A stretch of DNA of 64,000 nucleotides from Palsa-504 sp963844625 (GTDB taxonomy: Bacteria > Actinomycetota > Actinomycetes > Streptosporangiales > Streptosporangiaceae): positions 62,001 through 126,000 of the forward strand of contig CAWJPF010000031.1 in the NCBI GenBank assembly GCA_963844625.1, written 5' to 3'. The translations under genes and the position numbers were made by a program. Below the pieces are notes generated by a model. It was not told the DNA's origin. It saw only the letters and a list, made by a program, of their open reading frames with translations, and searched no databases. Positions 18,264-26,511 of this stretch are shown piece after piece (positions within the stretch are counted from its first letter, which is position 1; the number at the start of each line of letters is the position of its first letter).

Positions 18264-19427
18264 TTGGCTGTGACCGCGGATGTCGTTGTCGCGGGCGGCG
18301 GGGTCATCGGGACCGCGATCGCGTGGCGAGCCGCCGCCGCCGGGCTCGATGTCGTCCTGGTGGACCCCGACCGTGGTGACGCCGCGTCCCTGGTGGCCGC
18401 AGGCATGCTCGCGCCGGTGTCGGAGGCTCTGTTCGGCGAGGGTGCGCTGCTTCGGGTCAACCTGCTGGCCGTCGGAAGATTCCCCGCCTTCGCGGCCGAG
18501 CTCGAGGACCTCACCGGCCACGATGTCGGCCTGCGCCGCGAGGGCACGCTAGCTATCGCCTACGACCCAGGCGACTTCGCCGCGCTGATGCGGCTGACCG
18601 CCTTCCGCCGGTCGGCGGGGCTGGACGCGGCGGAACTGGACAGCCGGGCCTGCCGCAAGCTGGAGTCCTTCCTCACCCCCGATGTGCACGGCGGCGTGCT
18701 GTTCGCGGGTGACTGGTCGGTCGACAACCGGCGGTACGCGGCCGCGCTGCGCACGGCCGCGGAGACCGCCGGGGTGCGGATCGTGCGGGACCGGGTGAGC
18801 GAGGTGCTGACCCGGGACGGGCGGGCCCGCGGCGTCCGGCTCGCGGACGCCGGCGACATCGGCTCGGCCCAGGTCGTCGTCGCCGCGGGATGGGCCTCGG
18901 GCGCGGTCGCCGGACTGCCCGCGGCGCTGCGGTCGGCGGTCCGGCCGGTCAAAGGCCAGCTGCTGCGGCTGCGGCACCCGGACGGGATGCCGCCCGTCAT
19001 CAGCCATACGATCCGGGCCACGGTGCGCGGCGCGGACGTCTACCTGGTGCCGCGGGCCGACGGCGAGGTCATCATCGGTGCTACCCAGGAGGAGCGCGGG
19101 CCGGACCGGACGGTGACCGCGGGCGCCGTTCACGACCTGCTGCACGACGCGATGAGCGTGCTCCCGGTGACGAGCGAGCTGATCCTGGCTGAGACATGCG
19201 CCGGCCTGCGGCCGGGCACGCCGGACAACGGCCCGGTCGTCGGTGGCGGCGGCGTCGAGGGGCTGCTGCTGGCCACCGGGCACTACCGCAACGGCATCTT
19301 GATGTCGCCGGTGACCGCGGACGCCATCGTGGCCTGCCTGACCGGACAGCAACCCGCGGCGGAGTGGGAGCCGTTCACGCCCGGGCGCTTCATGCCCCAG
19401 CTCGTCACCGGGGAGGGACCGTCATGA
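18264..19427 (+). CDS. thiO: Glycine oxidase ThiO
   Basis: FAD enzyme that oxidises glycine to iminoacetate (dehydroglycine) for thiazole synthesis in aerobic bacteria. It has 387 residues with an N-terminal dinucleotide fold (VVVAGGGVIGTAIAW), a DAO-type core and the terminal FAD segment (CAGLRPGTPDNGPVV, then TGHYRNGILMSP). It starts at TTG 18264 or GTG 18270, immediately after the riboswitch. It overlaps thiS by 4 bp (ATGA). All expected motifs are present. Confidence 0.93.
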   Translation: MAVTADVVVAGGGVIGTAIAWRAAAAGLDVVLVDPDRGDAASLVAAGMLAPVSEALFGEGALLRVNLLAVGRFPAFAAELEDLTGHDVGLRREGTLAIAYDPGDFAALMRLTAFRRSAGLDAAELDSRACRKLESFLTPDVHGGVLFAGDWSVDNRRYAAALRTAAETAGVRIVRDRVSEVLTRDGRARGVRLADAGDIGSAQVVVAAGWASGAVAGLPAALRSAVRPVKGQLLRLRHPDGMPPVISHTIRATVRGADVYLVPRADGEVIIGATQEERGPDRTVTAGAVHDLLHDAMSVLPVTSELILAETCAGLRPGTPDNGPVVGGGGVEGLLLATGHYRNGILMSPVTADAIVACLTGQQPAAEWEPFTPGRFMPQLVTGEGPS

Positions 19428-19630
19428 GCCTGCTGGTGAAACTCAACGGCGAGCCGCGCGAGCTGCCGGACGGCAGCACGATCGCGCAGGCGGTCGCCGA
19501 GCTGGCCGCGGCCCAGGCCGGCGTCGCCGCCGCCGTCAACGGCGAGGTAGTACCGCGCGGCTCGTGGACGGCGACGGCGCTTCATGACGGCGACCAGGTC
19601 GAGGTCGTCACGGCCGTGCAAGGAGGTTGA
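19424..19630 (+). CDS. thiS: Sulfur carrier protein ThiS
   Basis: Ubiquitin-like sulfur carrier of 68 residues. The C-terminal Gly-Gly tail (VQGG) is adenylated and thiocarboxylated before sulfur is passed to ThiG. The start overlaps the thiO stop (ATGA), and the gene ends with an AGGAGG that serves thiG. No ThiF-type adenylyltransferase is in the window, so activation must come from elsewhere. Confidence 0.93.
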   Translation: MSLLVKLNGEPRELPDGSTIAQAVAELAAAQAGVAAAVNGEVVPRGSWTATALHDGDQVEVVTAVQGG

Positions 19631-19631
19631 T

Positions 19632-20456
19632 TTGACTGATACGGATCTGCTGAGTCGCAGCCATGCGGCAGCCGGGTCGGAACCGTGGGTGCTGGCGGGC
19701 CACGAGCTGAGCTCGCGGCTCATCCTCGGGACCGGGGGAGTGCCAAGCCTTGAGGTGCTGCGGCGGGTGCTCGACGTCTCCGGGACGGCGCTCACCACGG
19801 TCGCCATGCGGCGGGTCTCGCCCGTGGGGGAGGGAGCAGGTTCCCTGCTCAGCACGCTGCGTGAATCCGGTGTGCGCATTCTGCCGAACACCGCCGGCTG
19901 CCATACCGCGAGCGAGGCGCTGCTGACGGCCAGGCTGGGCCGCGAGGCGCTCGGCACCGACTGGGTCAAGCTGGAAGTAGTGGCGGATGATCAGACGCTG
20001 CTACCTGATCCGGTGGAGCTCCTCGACGCGGCCCGGATGCTGGTCAACGACGGATTCGTGGTACTGCCCTACACCAACGATGACCCGATCCTGGCCCGGC
20101 AGCTTGAGCGGGCGGGCTGCGCGGCGGTCATGCCGCTCGGCGCCCCGATCGGGTCCGGTCTCGGCGTGCGCAACCCCCACAACATCGCGATGATCGTCGA
20201 GCAGGCCGGCGTTCCCGTCATTCTCGATGCGGGCATCGGGACGGCCAGTGACGCGGCGTTCGCGATGGAACTCGGCTGCGACGCGGTCCTCATCGCCTCC
20301 GCCATTACCCGCGCGGCCGAGCCTGAGCGGATGGCCACCGCGATGCGGCTGGCGGTAGCCGCCGGCTACGCCGCGCGGACCGCCGGACGGATCCCGCGTC
20401 GCTGGCATGCCCGCGCGTCGAGCCCGGTGGCCGGGCTGCCGGAGCTGCCGGCGTGA
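19632..20456 (+). CDS. thiG: Thiazole synthase
   Basis: Builds the thiazole phosphate ring from deoxyxylulose phosphate, dehydroglycine and ThiS thiocarboxylate. It is a TIM barrel of 274 residues from TTG 19632, positioned by AGGAGG at 19621. Hallmarks are LILGTGG, TVAMRRV, LPNTAGC, WVKLEV (Schiff-base lysine), PLGAPIGSGLG and DAGIG. It has a ~15-residue hydrophilic extension before the core. The thiD start overlaps its stop by 4 bp. Confidence 0.94.
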   Translation: MTDTDLLSRSHAAAGSEPWVLAGHELSSRLILGTGGVPSLEVLRRVLDVSGTALTTVAMRRVSPVGEGAGSLLSTLRESGVRILPNTAGCHTASEALLTARLGREALGTDWVKLEVVADDQTLLPDPVELLDAARMLVNDGFVVLPYTNDDPILARQLERAGCAAVMPLGAPIGSGLGVRNPHNIAMIVEQAGVPVILDAGIGTASDAAFAMELGCDAVLIASAITRAAEPERMATAMRLAVAAGYAARTAGRIPRRWHARASSPVAGLPELPA

Positions 20457-21349
20457 GTTCTGTTAGCCGGGGGGGCGACCCCCCAAGACCCCCCCGCTCC
20501 TGGGGGGACCCATCCCCCCAGACCCCCCTTGGGGGGGACCCACCCCCCCGGGCCACCGTTGCGCGGGTGCTGACCATCGCGTCGTCCGACTCGGGCGGCG
20601 GTGCGGGCATCCAGGCCGACCTTAAGGCGTTCGCCCGCTGCGGCGCGTACGGCACGTCGGCGATCGTCGCCCTCACCGCGCAGAACACCGTCGGCGTCCG
20701 GGCTATCCATGAAGTCCCGCCCGAGTTCGTACGGGCGCAGATCGACGCGGTCCTCGACGACATCGGGGCTGACGCCGCCAAGACCGGCATGCTGTTCTCC
20801 GCGCCGCTGATCGAGGCCGTGGCCGACGCGCTGGCCACCCGCGGCCTGCCGCTTGTGGTAGATCCGGTCATGGTCGCGAGTTCCGGCAGCACGCTGCTGC
20901 TCCCTGAAGCGATCGGAACCCTGGTCGCGCGGCTCTTCCCGCTGGCCACCGTGGTGACCCCCAACCTGCCGGAAGCGCAGGCGCTCACGGGGACGGTGAC
21001 CGATGACCGTGCTGAGCTGGCCGAACGCCTAGTCGGGATGGGTGCGCCCGCGGCCCTGGTTACCGGGGGACACGGCCCCGAACCGGTTGACCACCTCTTC
21101 GACGGGTCGCGGCACGTGGCCATCCCTGTCGTCCGTTATCAGGTCGCCGCTACCCACGGCGCGGGCTGCACGCACTCGGCGGCCCTGGCGGCCGGACTCG
21201 CGGCGGGACTGCCGCTGGACGAAGCGGCCCGCCAGGCCGCCCTGGTGGCAGGTGATGCGGTGGCTCACGGCCTCGCGGGCCTCGGTGACGGCGAAGGCCC
21301 GGTTCATGTCCTGCACCAGTTCGGATCCTGCCAGGCCCGGACTCCTTAG
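20453..21349 (+). CDS. thiD: Hydroxymethylpyrimidine/phosphomethylpyrimidine kinase with an N-terminal repeat-encoded insert
   Basis: Ribokinase-fold kinase that phosphorylates HMP and then HMP phosphate. The core begins around residue 38 (VLTIASSDSGGGAGIQADLKAF). Further motifs are VVDPVMVASSG, VTPNLPEA and the anion-hole/catalytic segment THGAGCTHS. Residues ~6-36 are foreign to the family: a Gly/Pro/Trp-rich stretch (GGDPPRPPRSWGDPS and onward) encoded by a G/C-tract repeat. The kinase fold itself looks intact, so the insert is probably tolerated as a disordered leader. A start inside the insert is also possible. Translation is coupled to thiG through an ATGA overlap. The end overlaps the convergent peroxiredoxin gene by 4 bp. 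Confidence 0.92.
   Translation: MSSVSRGGDPPRPPRSWGDPSPQTPLGGDPPPRATVARVLTIASSDSGGGAGIQADLKAFARCGAYGTSAIVALTAQNTVGVRAIHEVPPEFVRAQIDAVLDDIGADAAKTGMLFSAPLIEAVADALATRGLPLVVDPVMVASSGSTLLLPEAIGTLVARLFPLATVVTPNLPEAQALTGTVTDDRAELAERLVGMGAPAALVTGGHGPEPVDHLFDGSRHVAIPVVRYQVAATHGAGCTHSAALAAGLAAGLPLDEAARQAALVAGDAVAHGLAGLGDGEGPVHVLHQFGSCQARTP
20466..20550 (+). repeat. Dispersed G/C-tract repeat, copy A (inside thiD)
   Basis: About 80 bp made of C6-7 and G6-7 tracts, with the order GCGAC-CCCCC-AAGA-CCCCCCC-GCTCCTGG-GGGGAC, then CCCCCCAGACCCCCCT. The minus strand at 46303-46380 carries the same order of blocks. It is read in frame as part of thiD. The tracts can pair into strong hairpins. Confidence 0.8.
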
Positions 21350-21822
21350 GCGGCCTGCTCGGCCTGCAGTTGCCTGACCATCTCGAGTGCGTCGCTCACG
21401 TGCTGGCCGATGTTGGTCATCGAGCTGAAGACGTGCCGGACCGTGCCGGTGCGGTCGATCACGTAGGTGACCCGGCCGGGGATCACGCCGAGCACGGTCG
21501 GCACCCCGTAGCTCTTGCGGACCCGGCCGCCCTTATCGGCCACGAGCGTGAACGGCAGGTTGTGCTGGCCAGCGAAGGCAGCGTGCTTGTCCGCCGAGTC
21601 GGAGCTGACCCCGATAACCTCCGCTCCGGCATCGGTGAAGGTCTCATAGCTATCGCGGAAGGCGCACGCCTCGGCCGTGCAGCCGCTCGTGTTGTCCTTG
21701 GGGTAGAAGTACAGCACCACCACCCGTTCGCCGAGCCGGTCATGCAGCCGTACTGGCTCGCCGGACTGGGACGGGAGGGTGAAGTCGGGAGCCTTATCCC
21801 CGACCTGAATGCCGCGCGCCAT
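21346..21822 (-). CDS. bcp: Thioredoxin-dependent peroxiredoxin (Bcp/PrxQ type)
   Basis: Thiol peroxidase of 158 residues from ATG 21820-21822 (MARGIQVGDKAPDFTL). The peroxidatic cysteine lies in KDNTSGCTAEACAF; the second Cys five residues later is the usual BCP resolving position. Further family signatures are VIGVSSDSADKH and FTLVADKGG. It reduces peroxides in the cytoplasm with thioredoxin. Upstream in-frame starts exist but would add unrelated sequence. It converges on thiD with a 4-bp overlap. Confidence 0.92.
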   Translation of the reverse strand: MARGIQVGDKAPDFTLPSQSGEPVRLHDRLGERVVVLYFYPKDNTSGCTAEACAFRDSYETFTDAGAEVIGVSSDSADKHAAFAGQHNLPFTLVADKGGRVRKSYGVPTVLGVIPGRVTYVIDRTGTVRHVFSSMTNIGQHVSDALEMVRQLQAEQAA

Positions 21823-21911
21823 GGATGCCTGCCTCTCCGCGCTCCCGCTCGAGATAGCGGGACTCGTCGCTAAGTGTAGCGAACCCTCCACTTAGACCGC
21901 GCGCCCGGCCA

Positions 21912-21953
21912 GCCCCGTCGTCTAAGCCCCGTCGTCTAAGCCCCGTCGTCTAA
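21912..21953. repeat. Three perfect copies of a 14-bp unit
   Basis: GCCCCGTCGTCTAA occurs at 21912-21925, 21926-21939 and 21940-21953, directly before the flavodoxin-like gene. It may affect spacing of promoter elements and could vary in copy number. Confidence 0.9.
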
Positions 21954-21964
21954 GCTGGGCGCTC

Positions 21965-22417
21965 ATGCCGAGGCTCCTGGTCGTCCATCACACGCCGTCG
22001 CCCGCCCTGCAGGAGATGTTCGAGGCCGCGGTCAGCGGAGCGCGGACCGATGAGATCGAGGGTGTCGAGGTGGTCATCCGCCCGGCCCTCACGGCTGCGG
22101 CGGCTGATGTGCTCCAGGCGGATGGTTACTTGCTCGGTACACCGGCCAATATCGGTTACATGTCCGGCGCGCTCAAGCACTTCTTCGACGGCATCTACTA
22201 TCCGTGCCTGGAGGCGACCCGGCGACGGCCCTACGGCCTGTACGTGCACGGCGGCATGGATACCGGCGGCGCGGTTCGCGCGGTGGAGTCGATCGCCACC
22301 GGCTTGCAGTGGCGAGCGGTCCGGCCGCCTGTCAGCGTCACCGGGATCCCGGGCCGGCCGGATCTCGAGGCCTGCTGGGAGCTGGGCGCGCTGCTCGCGG
22401 CCGAGATCGCGGGGTAA
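21965..22417 (+). CDS. Flavodoxin-like / NADPH-dependent FMN reductase family protein
   Basis: Small cytoplasmic flavoprotein-like protein, 150 residues. The start MPRLLVVHHTPSPALQEMF fits the flavodoxin phosphate-binding loop. ADGYLLGTPANIGYMSGALKHFFDGIYY matches the second FMN loop, and YGLYVHGGMDTGGA the third. It is likely an FMN-dependent reductase or quinone reductase-like protein; electron donor and acceptor are unknown. It is preceded by the 14-bp triplicate repeat and has no operon partners. Confidence 0.8.
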   Translation: MPRLLVVHHTPSPALQEMFEAAVSGARTDEIEGVEVVIRPALTAAAADVLQADGYLLGTPANIGYMSGALKHFFDGIYYPCLEATRRRPYGLYVHGGMDTGGAVRAVESIATGLQWRAVRPPVSVTGIPGRPDLEACWELGALLAAEIAG

Positions 22418-22544
22418 TCGCGGCCGTCCCCGCTGGTCCCGCATAGCGCGCCGGCCCCTCGGCTGCTAGCGTCAGCTTCAGTTTGGGGCGGCCGACGGGA
22501 TAGCTGACCAGCGCTGACCCTCGACAGCGAGGAGAACATCGACC

Positions 22545-23687
22545 ATGGCGGAAATACATGGCGTCTGCGGGGAGCGGTTCGCGGCGGTGCGCGACGCGCT
22601 GGCGCGCAACCTGGATTCGGGTGCGGAACTCGGCGCATCGCTCGTCCTGGACATCGATGGTGACATCGTCATCGACATGTGGGGAGGTTTCCGCGACCAG
22701 GCCCGGGCGATCCCGTGGTCCGAGGACACCATTACGAACGTCTGGTCATCGACGAAGACCGTGACCAGCCTCGCCGCCTTGATGCTGGTCGATCGGGGCG
22801 AGCTTGATGTCGATGCCCCGGTCGCGAGGTACTGGCCGGAGTTCGGCGCTGCGGGCAAGCAGGACGTCCTGGTCCGCCAGCTCATGTCGCATGCCTCCGG
22901 GGTTTCCGGGCTGGACCAGCCTGCCGTCGTTGAGGATCTGTACGACTGGCCCAAAGCGACCTCGCGGATGGCCGCCCAGGCTCCGTGGTGGGAGCCGGGA
23001 ACCGCGTCGGGTTACCATGCGCTCAACTACGGCCACCTGGTCGGTGAGGTGGTACGGCAGGTAACCGGCCAGACGCTCAAGAAGTTCGTGGCCGATGAGA
23101 TCGCCGGGCCGCTGGGTGCCGATTTCCAGATCGGTGCTGCGGAAAGCGACTGGGGACGGATCGCGGACGTAGTACCGCCGCCGCCGCTGCCGTTCGACCT
23201 GGAGGCGATGGATGTTGATAGCCCCGCCGTCAAGACGTTGACCGGGCCTCCTGCCACCGCGGAGGCAGCCAACACCCCCGGCTGGCGGCGTGCGGATATC
23301 GGCGCGGCGAACGGACACGGAAACGCGCGTTCGGTAGCCAGGATCATGTCGGTGGTTGCCCGCGGCGGTGCGGTCAACGGGGTCCGCCTGCTCGGCCAGC
23401 AGACCATCGACCTGATCTTCCGCGAGCAGCTCCATGGCATCGACCTGGTGCTTGGTCTCCCGCTGCGCTGGGGGATCGGCTACGGGCTGCCCGAGCTCGA
23501 CATCTTGCCCTGGATCCCGGACGAGAAGATCTGCTACTGGGGCGGCTGGGGTGGCTCCATGATCGTGATGGACGTCGGCCGCCGCATGACGATCTCCTAC
23601 ATGATGAACAAGATGGGACCGGGCATCGTCGGCTCCGATCGCAGCGCCGAATACGGCCAGAAGATCTACGGCGCCGTCTCGGGGTAA
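22545..23687 (+). CDS. Serine hydrolase, class C beta-lactamase / family VIII esterase type
   Basis: About 380 residues with the penicillin-binding fold. The catalytic SxxK is in NVWSSTKTVTS (about Ser69-Lys72). The tyrosine motif is SGYHALNYGHLVGE, and the third motif near the C-terminus appears as CYWGGWGGSMIVM in place of KTG. This pattern is typical of EstB-like esterases rather than true beta-lactamases. No signal peptide, so probably cytoplasmic. ATG 22545 follows AGCGAGGAG with good spacing. Substrate unknown. Confidence 0.87.
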   Translation: MAEIHGVCGERFAAVRDALARNLDSGAELGASLVLDIDGDIVIDMWGGFRDQARAIPWSEDTITNVWSSTKTVTSLAALMLVDRGELDVDAPVARYWPEFGAAGKQDVLVRQLMSHASGVSGLDQPAVVEDLYDWPKATSRMAAQAPWWEPGTASGYHALNYGHLVGEVVRQVTGQTLKKFVADEIAGPLGADFQIGAAESDWGRIADVVPPPPLPFDLEAMDVDSPAVKTLTGPPATAEAANTPGWRRADIGAANGHGNARSVARIMSVVARGGAVNGVRLLGQQTIDLIFREQLHGIDLVLGLPLRWGIGYGLPELDILPWIPDEKICYWGGWGGSMIVMDVGRRMTISYMMNKMGPGIVGSDRSAEYGQKIYGAVSG

Positions 23688-23822
23688 CCGTTGTGGCCTC
23701 CGGCGGCCGGCATGGCCGCTAGTGCGCCGCCGGGAGCAGCGCCCGCAGGAAATCAGGCCGGAAGCAGCACGCCGGACCAGGGAACCGCCCGACCAGGTTT
23801 CGGGACGGGGGAAAATGGAGTC

Positions 23823-24071
23823 ATGGGTTCCGTGTCCGATGACCCCGCGGCGGACAGGCCGCGGGAGTGGCTTGCCCTGCCCGGCGGGCGGGTCCGGCCC
23901 GTCGTCTCCGTCCCGGGGAAAGACGGCATCGCCGAGCTGCTGGCGTATGCCGCCTGGCTATCCCGGCTGCAGCCGACCTGCCAGTGCGGCAGGCCTCGCC
24001 TGGGCTCCGGCCGTACCTGCGGCGGCGCAGAATGCGTAGCCGGGCTGCGGAAACAGGAAACTAACGGATAG
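23823..24071 (+). CDS. Small hypothetical protein with a cysteine cluster
   Basis: Predicted 82-residue protein starting at ATG 23823 behind a GGAG. It begins acidic and polar, has a helical middle (IAELLAYAAWLSRL) and then four cysteines in CQCGRPRL...TCGGAEC, a possible zinc-binding knuckle. I do not recognise the family. The upstream part of the open frame (from 23691) is low-complexity and I leave it out. It is followed by an opposite-strand deaminase gene. Confidence 0.5.
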   Translation: MGSVSDDPAADRPREWLALPGGRVRPVVSVPGKDGIAELLAYAAWLSRLQPTCQCGRPRLGSGRTCGGAECVAGLRKQETNG

Positions 24072-24118
24072 TTCCCGCTGCTGCGACATTGGGCATTCGC
24101 CCTTCGGGGGGACGTAAT

Positions 24119-24616
24119 TTACTGCGACCACCTGAACTGGGCAATCCGGTCATAGTCGACCGCGGAGTATCCGACTAGCCCTTCGGAAAGTGCGAAGATC
24201 CACTCCGAGATGCCCAGGGACAGGGCCAGGCGGCTGCAGCGGCCGCAGAAGTGGGGTTCCTGCAGGCGCACCGAATCATCCGCCTCGAGCCGCACATATA
24301 TCAGCTTGGATTGCTGCAGTGTCTGCCAGCCATCACCGGACCGCGCCAGCGTGATCGCCCGCTGCTCCGCGTGGGTCCGGCAGTTGTCATGATGGCCAGA
24401 TTCCCCGACCTTGCAGAAACAGTGGTCTTCGCCCGGGAATGGCACCCCATTAGTACCCCAGGCCAGGAGGCTGCCGTCCCTGACCAGTACCGCAGCGTGC
24501 CTGGTCCGGGCGTGCGAATCGCGAGCCAGCTCCGCCGCCCGTTCCACCATCTGTTCCGCTATATGGCTGTCGTGGCGTTTCAGCGGACGCCACTGGGGCT
24601 CTGGCCCTGTTTGCAT
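24119..24616 (-). CDS. CMP/dCMP deaminase-like zinc hydrolase
   Basis: Cytidine/deoxycytidylate deaminase fold, about 165 residues from ATG 24614-24616 (GTG 24637 is an alternative). Zinc and catalytic residues are visible: His and Glu in CRTHAEQRAI, then two cysteines in EPHFCGRCSRLAL, where the usual Pro before the first Cys is replaced by Phe. An extra Cys/His-rich stretch (EDHCFCKVGESGHHDNC) lies just before the active-site helix and could hold a second metal. A nucleotide or nucleoside substrate is likely but not certain. No partner genes. Confidence 0.75.
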   Translation of the reverse strand: MQTGPEPQWRPLKRHDSHIAEQMVERAAELARDSHARTRHAAVLVRDGSLLAWGTNGVPFPGEDHCFCKVGESGHHDNCRTHAEQRAITLARSGDGWQTLQQSKLIYVRLEADDSVRLQEPHFCGRCSRLALSLGISEWIFALSEGLVGYSAVDYDRIAQFRWSQ

Positions 24617-24815
24617 ACCCACCGCCTTTCGCAGCACAGGCTATTCCCCGCCCGGTAGCAGCGTCTCACGCAGGGCGTCTTTAGCTCAGGCGAACCGCGG
24701 GCTTGCGAGCCTGGCCTGATCAGCCGGGCAGCAGCGGCTGCAGGAATGACTAGATCCTGGTCAGGTGTTGCCCTTGGTAGCCGGGAATGCCGTTGCCCGG
24801 CTGGGGAGGGCACCG

Positions 24816-25277
24816 ATGCGCCGCACCAAGACCACACAGGCCGCGACCGAGATCCAGAAGCCGGACGAGCAGTGGCGGCAAGAACTGACCCGCCGGCAGT
24901 TCGATGTGCTGCGCCGCGGGCGCACTGAGCGCCCGTTCACCGGCGAGTACGTTCACCTCAAGGAGAACGGCTCGTATTGCTGCGCCGGCTGCGGGAATGA
25001 GCTGTTCCGCTCGGAGGCCAAGTTCGAATCCGGCACTGGCTGGCCGAGCTTTTACGAGCCGGCCATGGCCCAGGCGGTGGAGTTGCGGACGGACTACAGC
25101 CTGCTCATGCGCCGTACGGAGGTAGTGTGCCGTCGTTGCGGCGGTCATCTGGGCCATGTCTTCCGGGATGGTCCGGCCCCGACGGGCCGGCGTTTCTGCA
25201 TCAACTCGTGCGCGCTGGCCTTCGAGGCTGGGCCCGCGTCCTCCGGCGACCCGAGCGACGGCCCGTCGGCAACCTGA
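24816..25277 (+). CDS. msrB: Peptide-methionine (R)-S-oxide reductase
   Basis: Repairs methionine-R-sulfoxide in proteins using thioredoxin. It has 153 residues from ATG 24816, with GGGGAGGG upstream. Structural zinc is held by CAGC and CRRCGGHLGHVF; the catalytic cysteine is in RRFCINSCALAF. GTGWPSFYEP is the substrate-site loop. It is complete and typical, with a short variable tail. It is not fused to msrA and none is nearby. Confidence 0.95.
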   Translation: MRRTKTTQAATEIQKPDEQWRQELTRRQFDVLRRGRTERPFTGEYVHLKENGSYCCAGCGNELFRSEAKFESGTGWPSFYEPAMAQAVELRTDYSLLMRRTEVVCRRCGGHLGHVFRDGPAPTGRRFCINSCALAFEAGPASSGDPSDGPSAT

Positions 25278-25338
25278 CCTGGTGACACCACTGCCGCGAC
25301 ACCGGCCCCGGCCAGCTCCTCCGCGCCGGCCGAACTCC

Positions 25339-25515
25339 TCAGCGGCTGGCCGCGAACAGCCCCACGAGCATGTCCGCCGCCCGTTCGGGCACATCGTGAG
25401 AGACCAGGGCCGCCCGGTACTCCGCGTCGGTCACGGTGACGCGCGTGACCGGGCGCCCGGTGAGCTCCGAGGCGATCGCTGCGATGTCGGCGAGGTCGAG
25501 GGCTTCTAAAGGCGG
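25339..25515 (-). pseudogene. C-terminal remnant of an NmrA-type NAD(P)-binding protein
   Basis: The minus strand encodes about 55 residues closely resembling the end of NmrA-family SDR proteins: EALDLADIAAIASELTGRP, VTRVTVTDAEYRAALVSH and ADMLVGLFAASR, then a TGA at 25339-25341. The family usually continues with a segment like RAGEF; here AEEFG follows in the +1 frame. No N-terminal Rossmann part exists upstream. The 408-bp stretch 25278-25685 holds only this remnant and the start region of the next gene. Confidence 0.7.
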
Positions 25516-25685
25516 TGAGTGGCGGGGTTAGACCGTCCAGACATCCCTCACCCTCTTCCAGGCAGGACACGGTTCGGCTCACCCTCTTGCGCCGGCCTGA
25601 CCGACGCATGATGATTTAGCCCAAATCACTCTTCTGGTGAGCCAGTGACGTCTGCGCTCAGCCAGCCACGCCAGAGGGGGCAACG

Positions 25686-26504
25686 GTGCCCGCCAGCAAG
25701 CCGCCTGGGCCCACGGAGGAACCAGCGACGACCGCCAGCGGTCCGCCGCGCCGCGCGGTCATCACCGCGATCTCGGTGATTGCCGTCGCCTCGACCACGG
25801 TCCTCGGGACCAGTGGCTGCACCTCGCCGGAGCACCCGAACCCGCCCTCACCCGGTACCCGGCCGCCGCGGTTCTTCACCGCGCATCAGGCCGCGGTCAT
25901 CGAGGACGCGACCGCGCGGATTGCTCCCGGCCCAGGCGACGACCCGGCCGAGGCGGGTCATCCCGGTGCGCGCGTAGCCGGCGTGACCGGCTACATCGAC
26001 GTGATGCTTGCTTCGCTCGGCACGCTCGACGGGAGCGGGACTGCGACGCCGATGATCTTCGCAGGCGGGCCGTGGAGCAACCGTCATACCCATGGCCCTG
26101 ACCTCATGAACTCCTTCGCCAGGCTCGATCCGGTCGCCCGCATCGCGTGGCGCAAGCGCCTCGCGGCCTGGCAGCAGCAGTACACCCGCGGCATCGCGAC
26201 CCTGGACAAGCTCGCGGGCGGGGACTTCACCAAGGTAACCCCGGCGGACCAGGACAAGATCCTGGCCGGACAGGACATCAGCGCGTTCGCCTCGCTGATG
26301 TTCGAGCACACGATCGAGGGCATGTACGCCAGCCCCGAGTACGGTGGCAACCGGGGCCTGGCAGGCTGGAAGGAAATCGGCTTTCCCGGCGACATCCAGC
26401 CCCGCGGCTACACCGGCGACGAGGTGGAGCGCTCCGACGGCCGCGACCCGGTAGACAACACCGGGGTCGTCGCCGACGTGCTGAAGCTCCTCGGCGCACT
26501 TTAG
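25686..26504 (+). CDS. Gluconate 2-dehydrogenase subunit 3 family protein, exported
   Basis: About 272 residues. It is the small partner subunit of membrane-associated FAD (GMC) sugar or sugar-acid dehydrogenases. The N-terminus has PPRRAVITAISVIAVA followed by a possible lipobox TSGC, so Tat-type export and lipid anchoring are plausible. The mature part has the family pattern: FFTAHQAAVIEDATARIAPG, then YIDVML, and later FEHTIEGMYASPEYGGNRGLAGWKEIGFPG. GTG start. Seven bases separate it from the GMC gene, so the two form a complex. In known systems this subunit carries the signal for co-export of the large subunit. Confidence 0.87.
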   Translation: MPASKPPGPTEEPATTASGPPRRAVITAISVIAVASTTVLGTSGCTSPEHPNPPSPGTRPPRFFTAHQAAVIEDATARIAPGPGDDPAEAGHPGARVAGVTGYIDVMLASLGTLDGSGTATPMIFAGGPWSNRHTHGPDLMNSFARLDPVARIAWRKRLAAWQQQYTRGIATLDKLAGGDFTKVTPADQDKILAGQDISAFASLMFEHTIEGMYASPEYGGNRGLAGWKEIGFPGDIQPRGYTGDEVERSDGRDPVDNTGVVADVLKLLGAL

Positions 26505-26511
26505 GACGCCC

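Noticed and set aside
7001..25686. 16-base identical match CCAGAGGGGGCAACGG at 7001 and 25671
   Set aside because: Flanks do not match; could be chance in GC-rich DNA, and both copies lie near gene starts without shared function.
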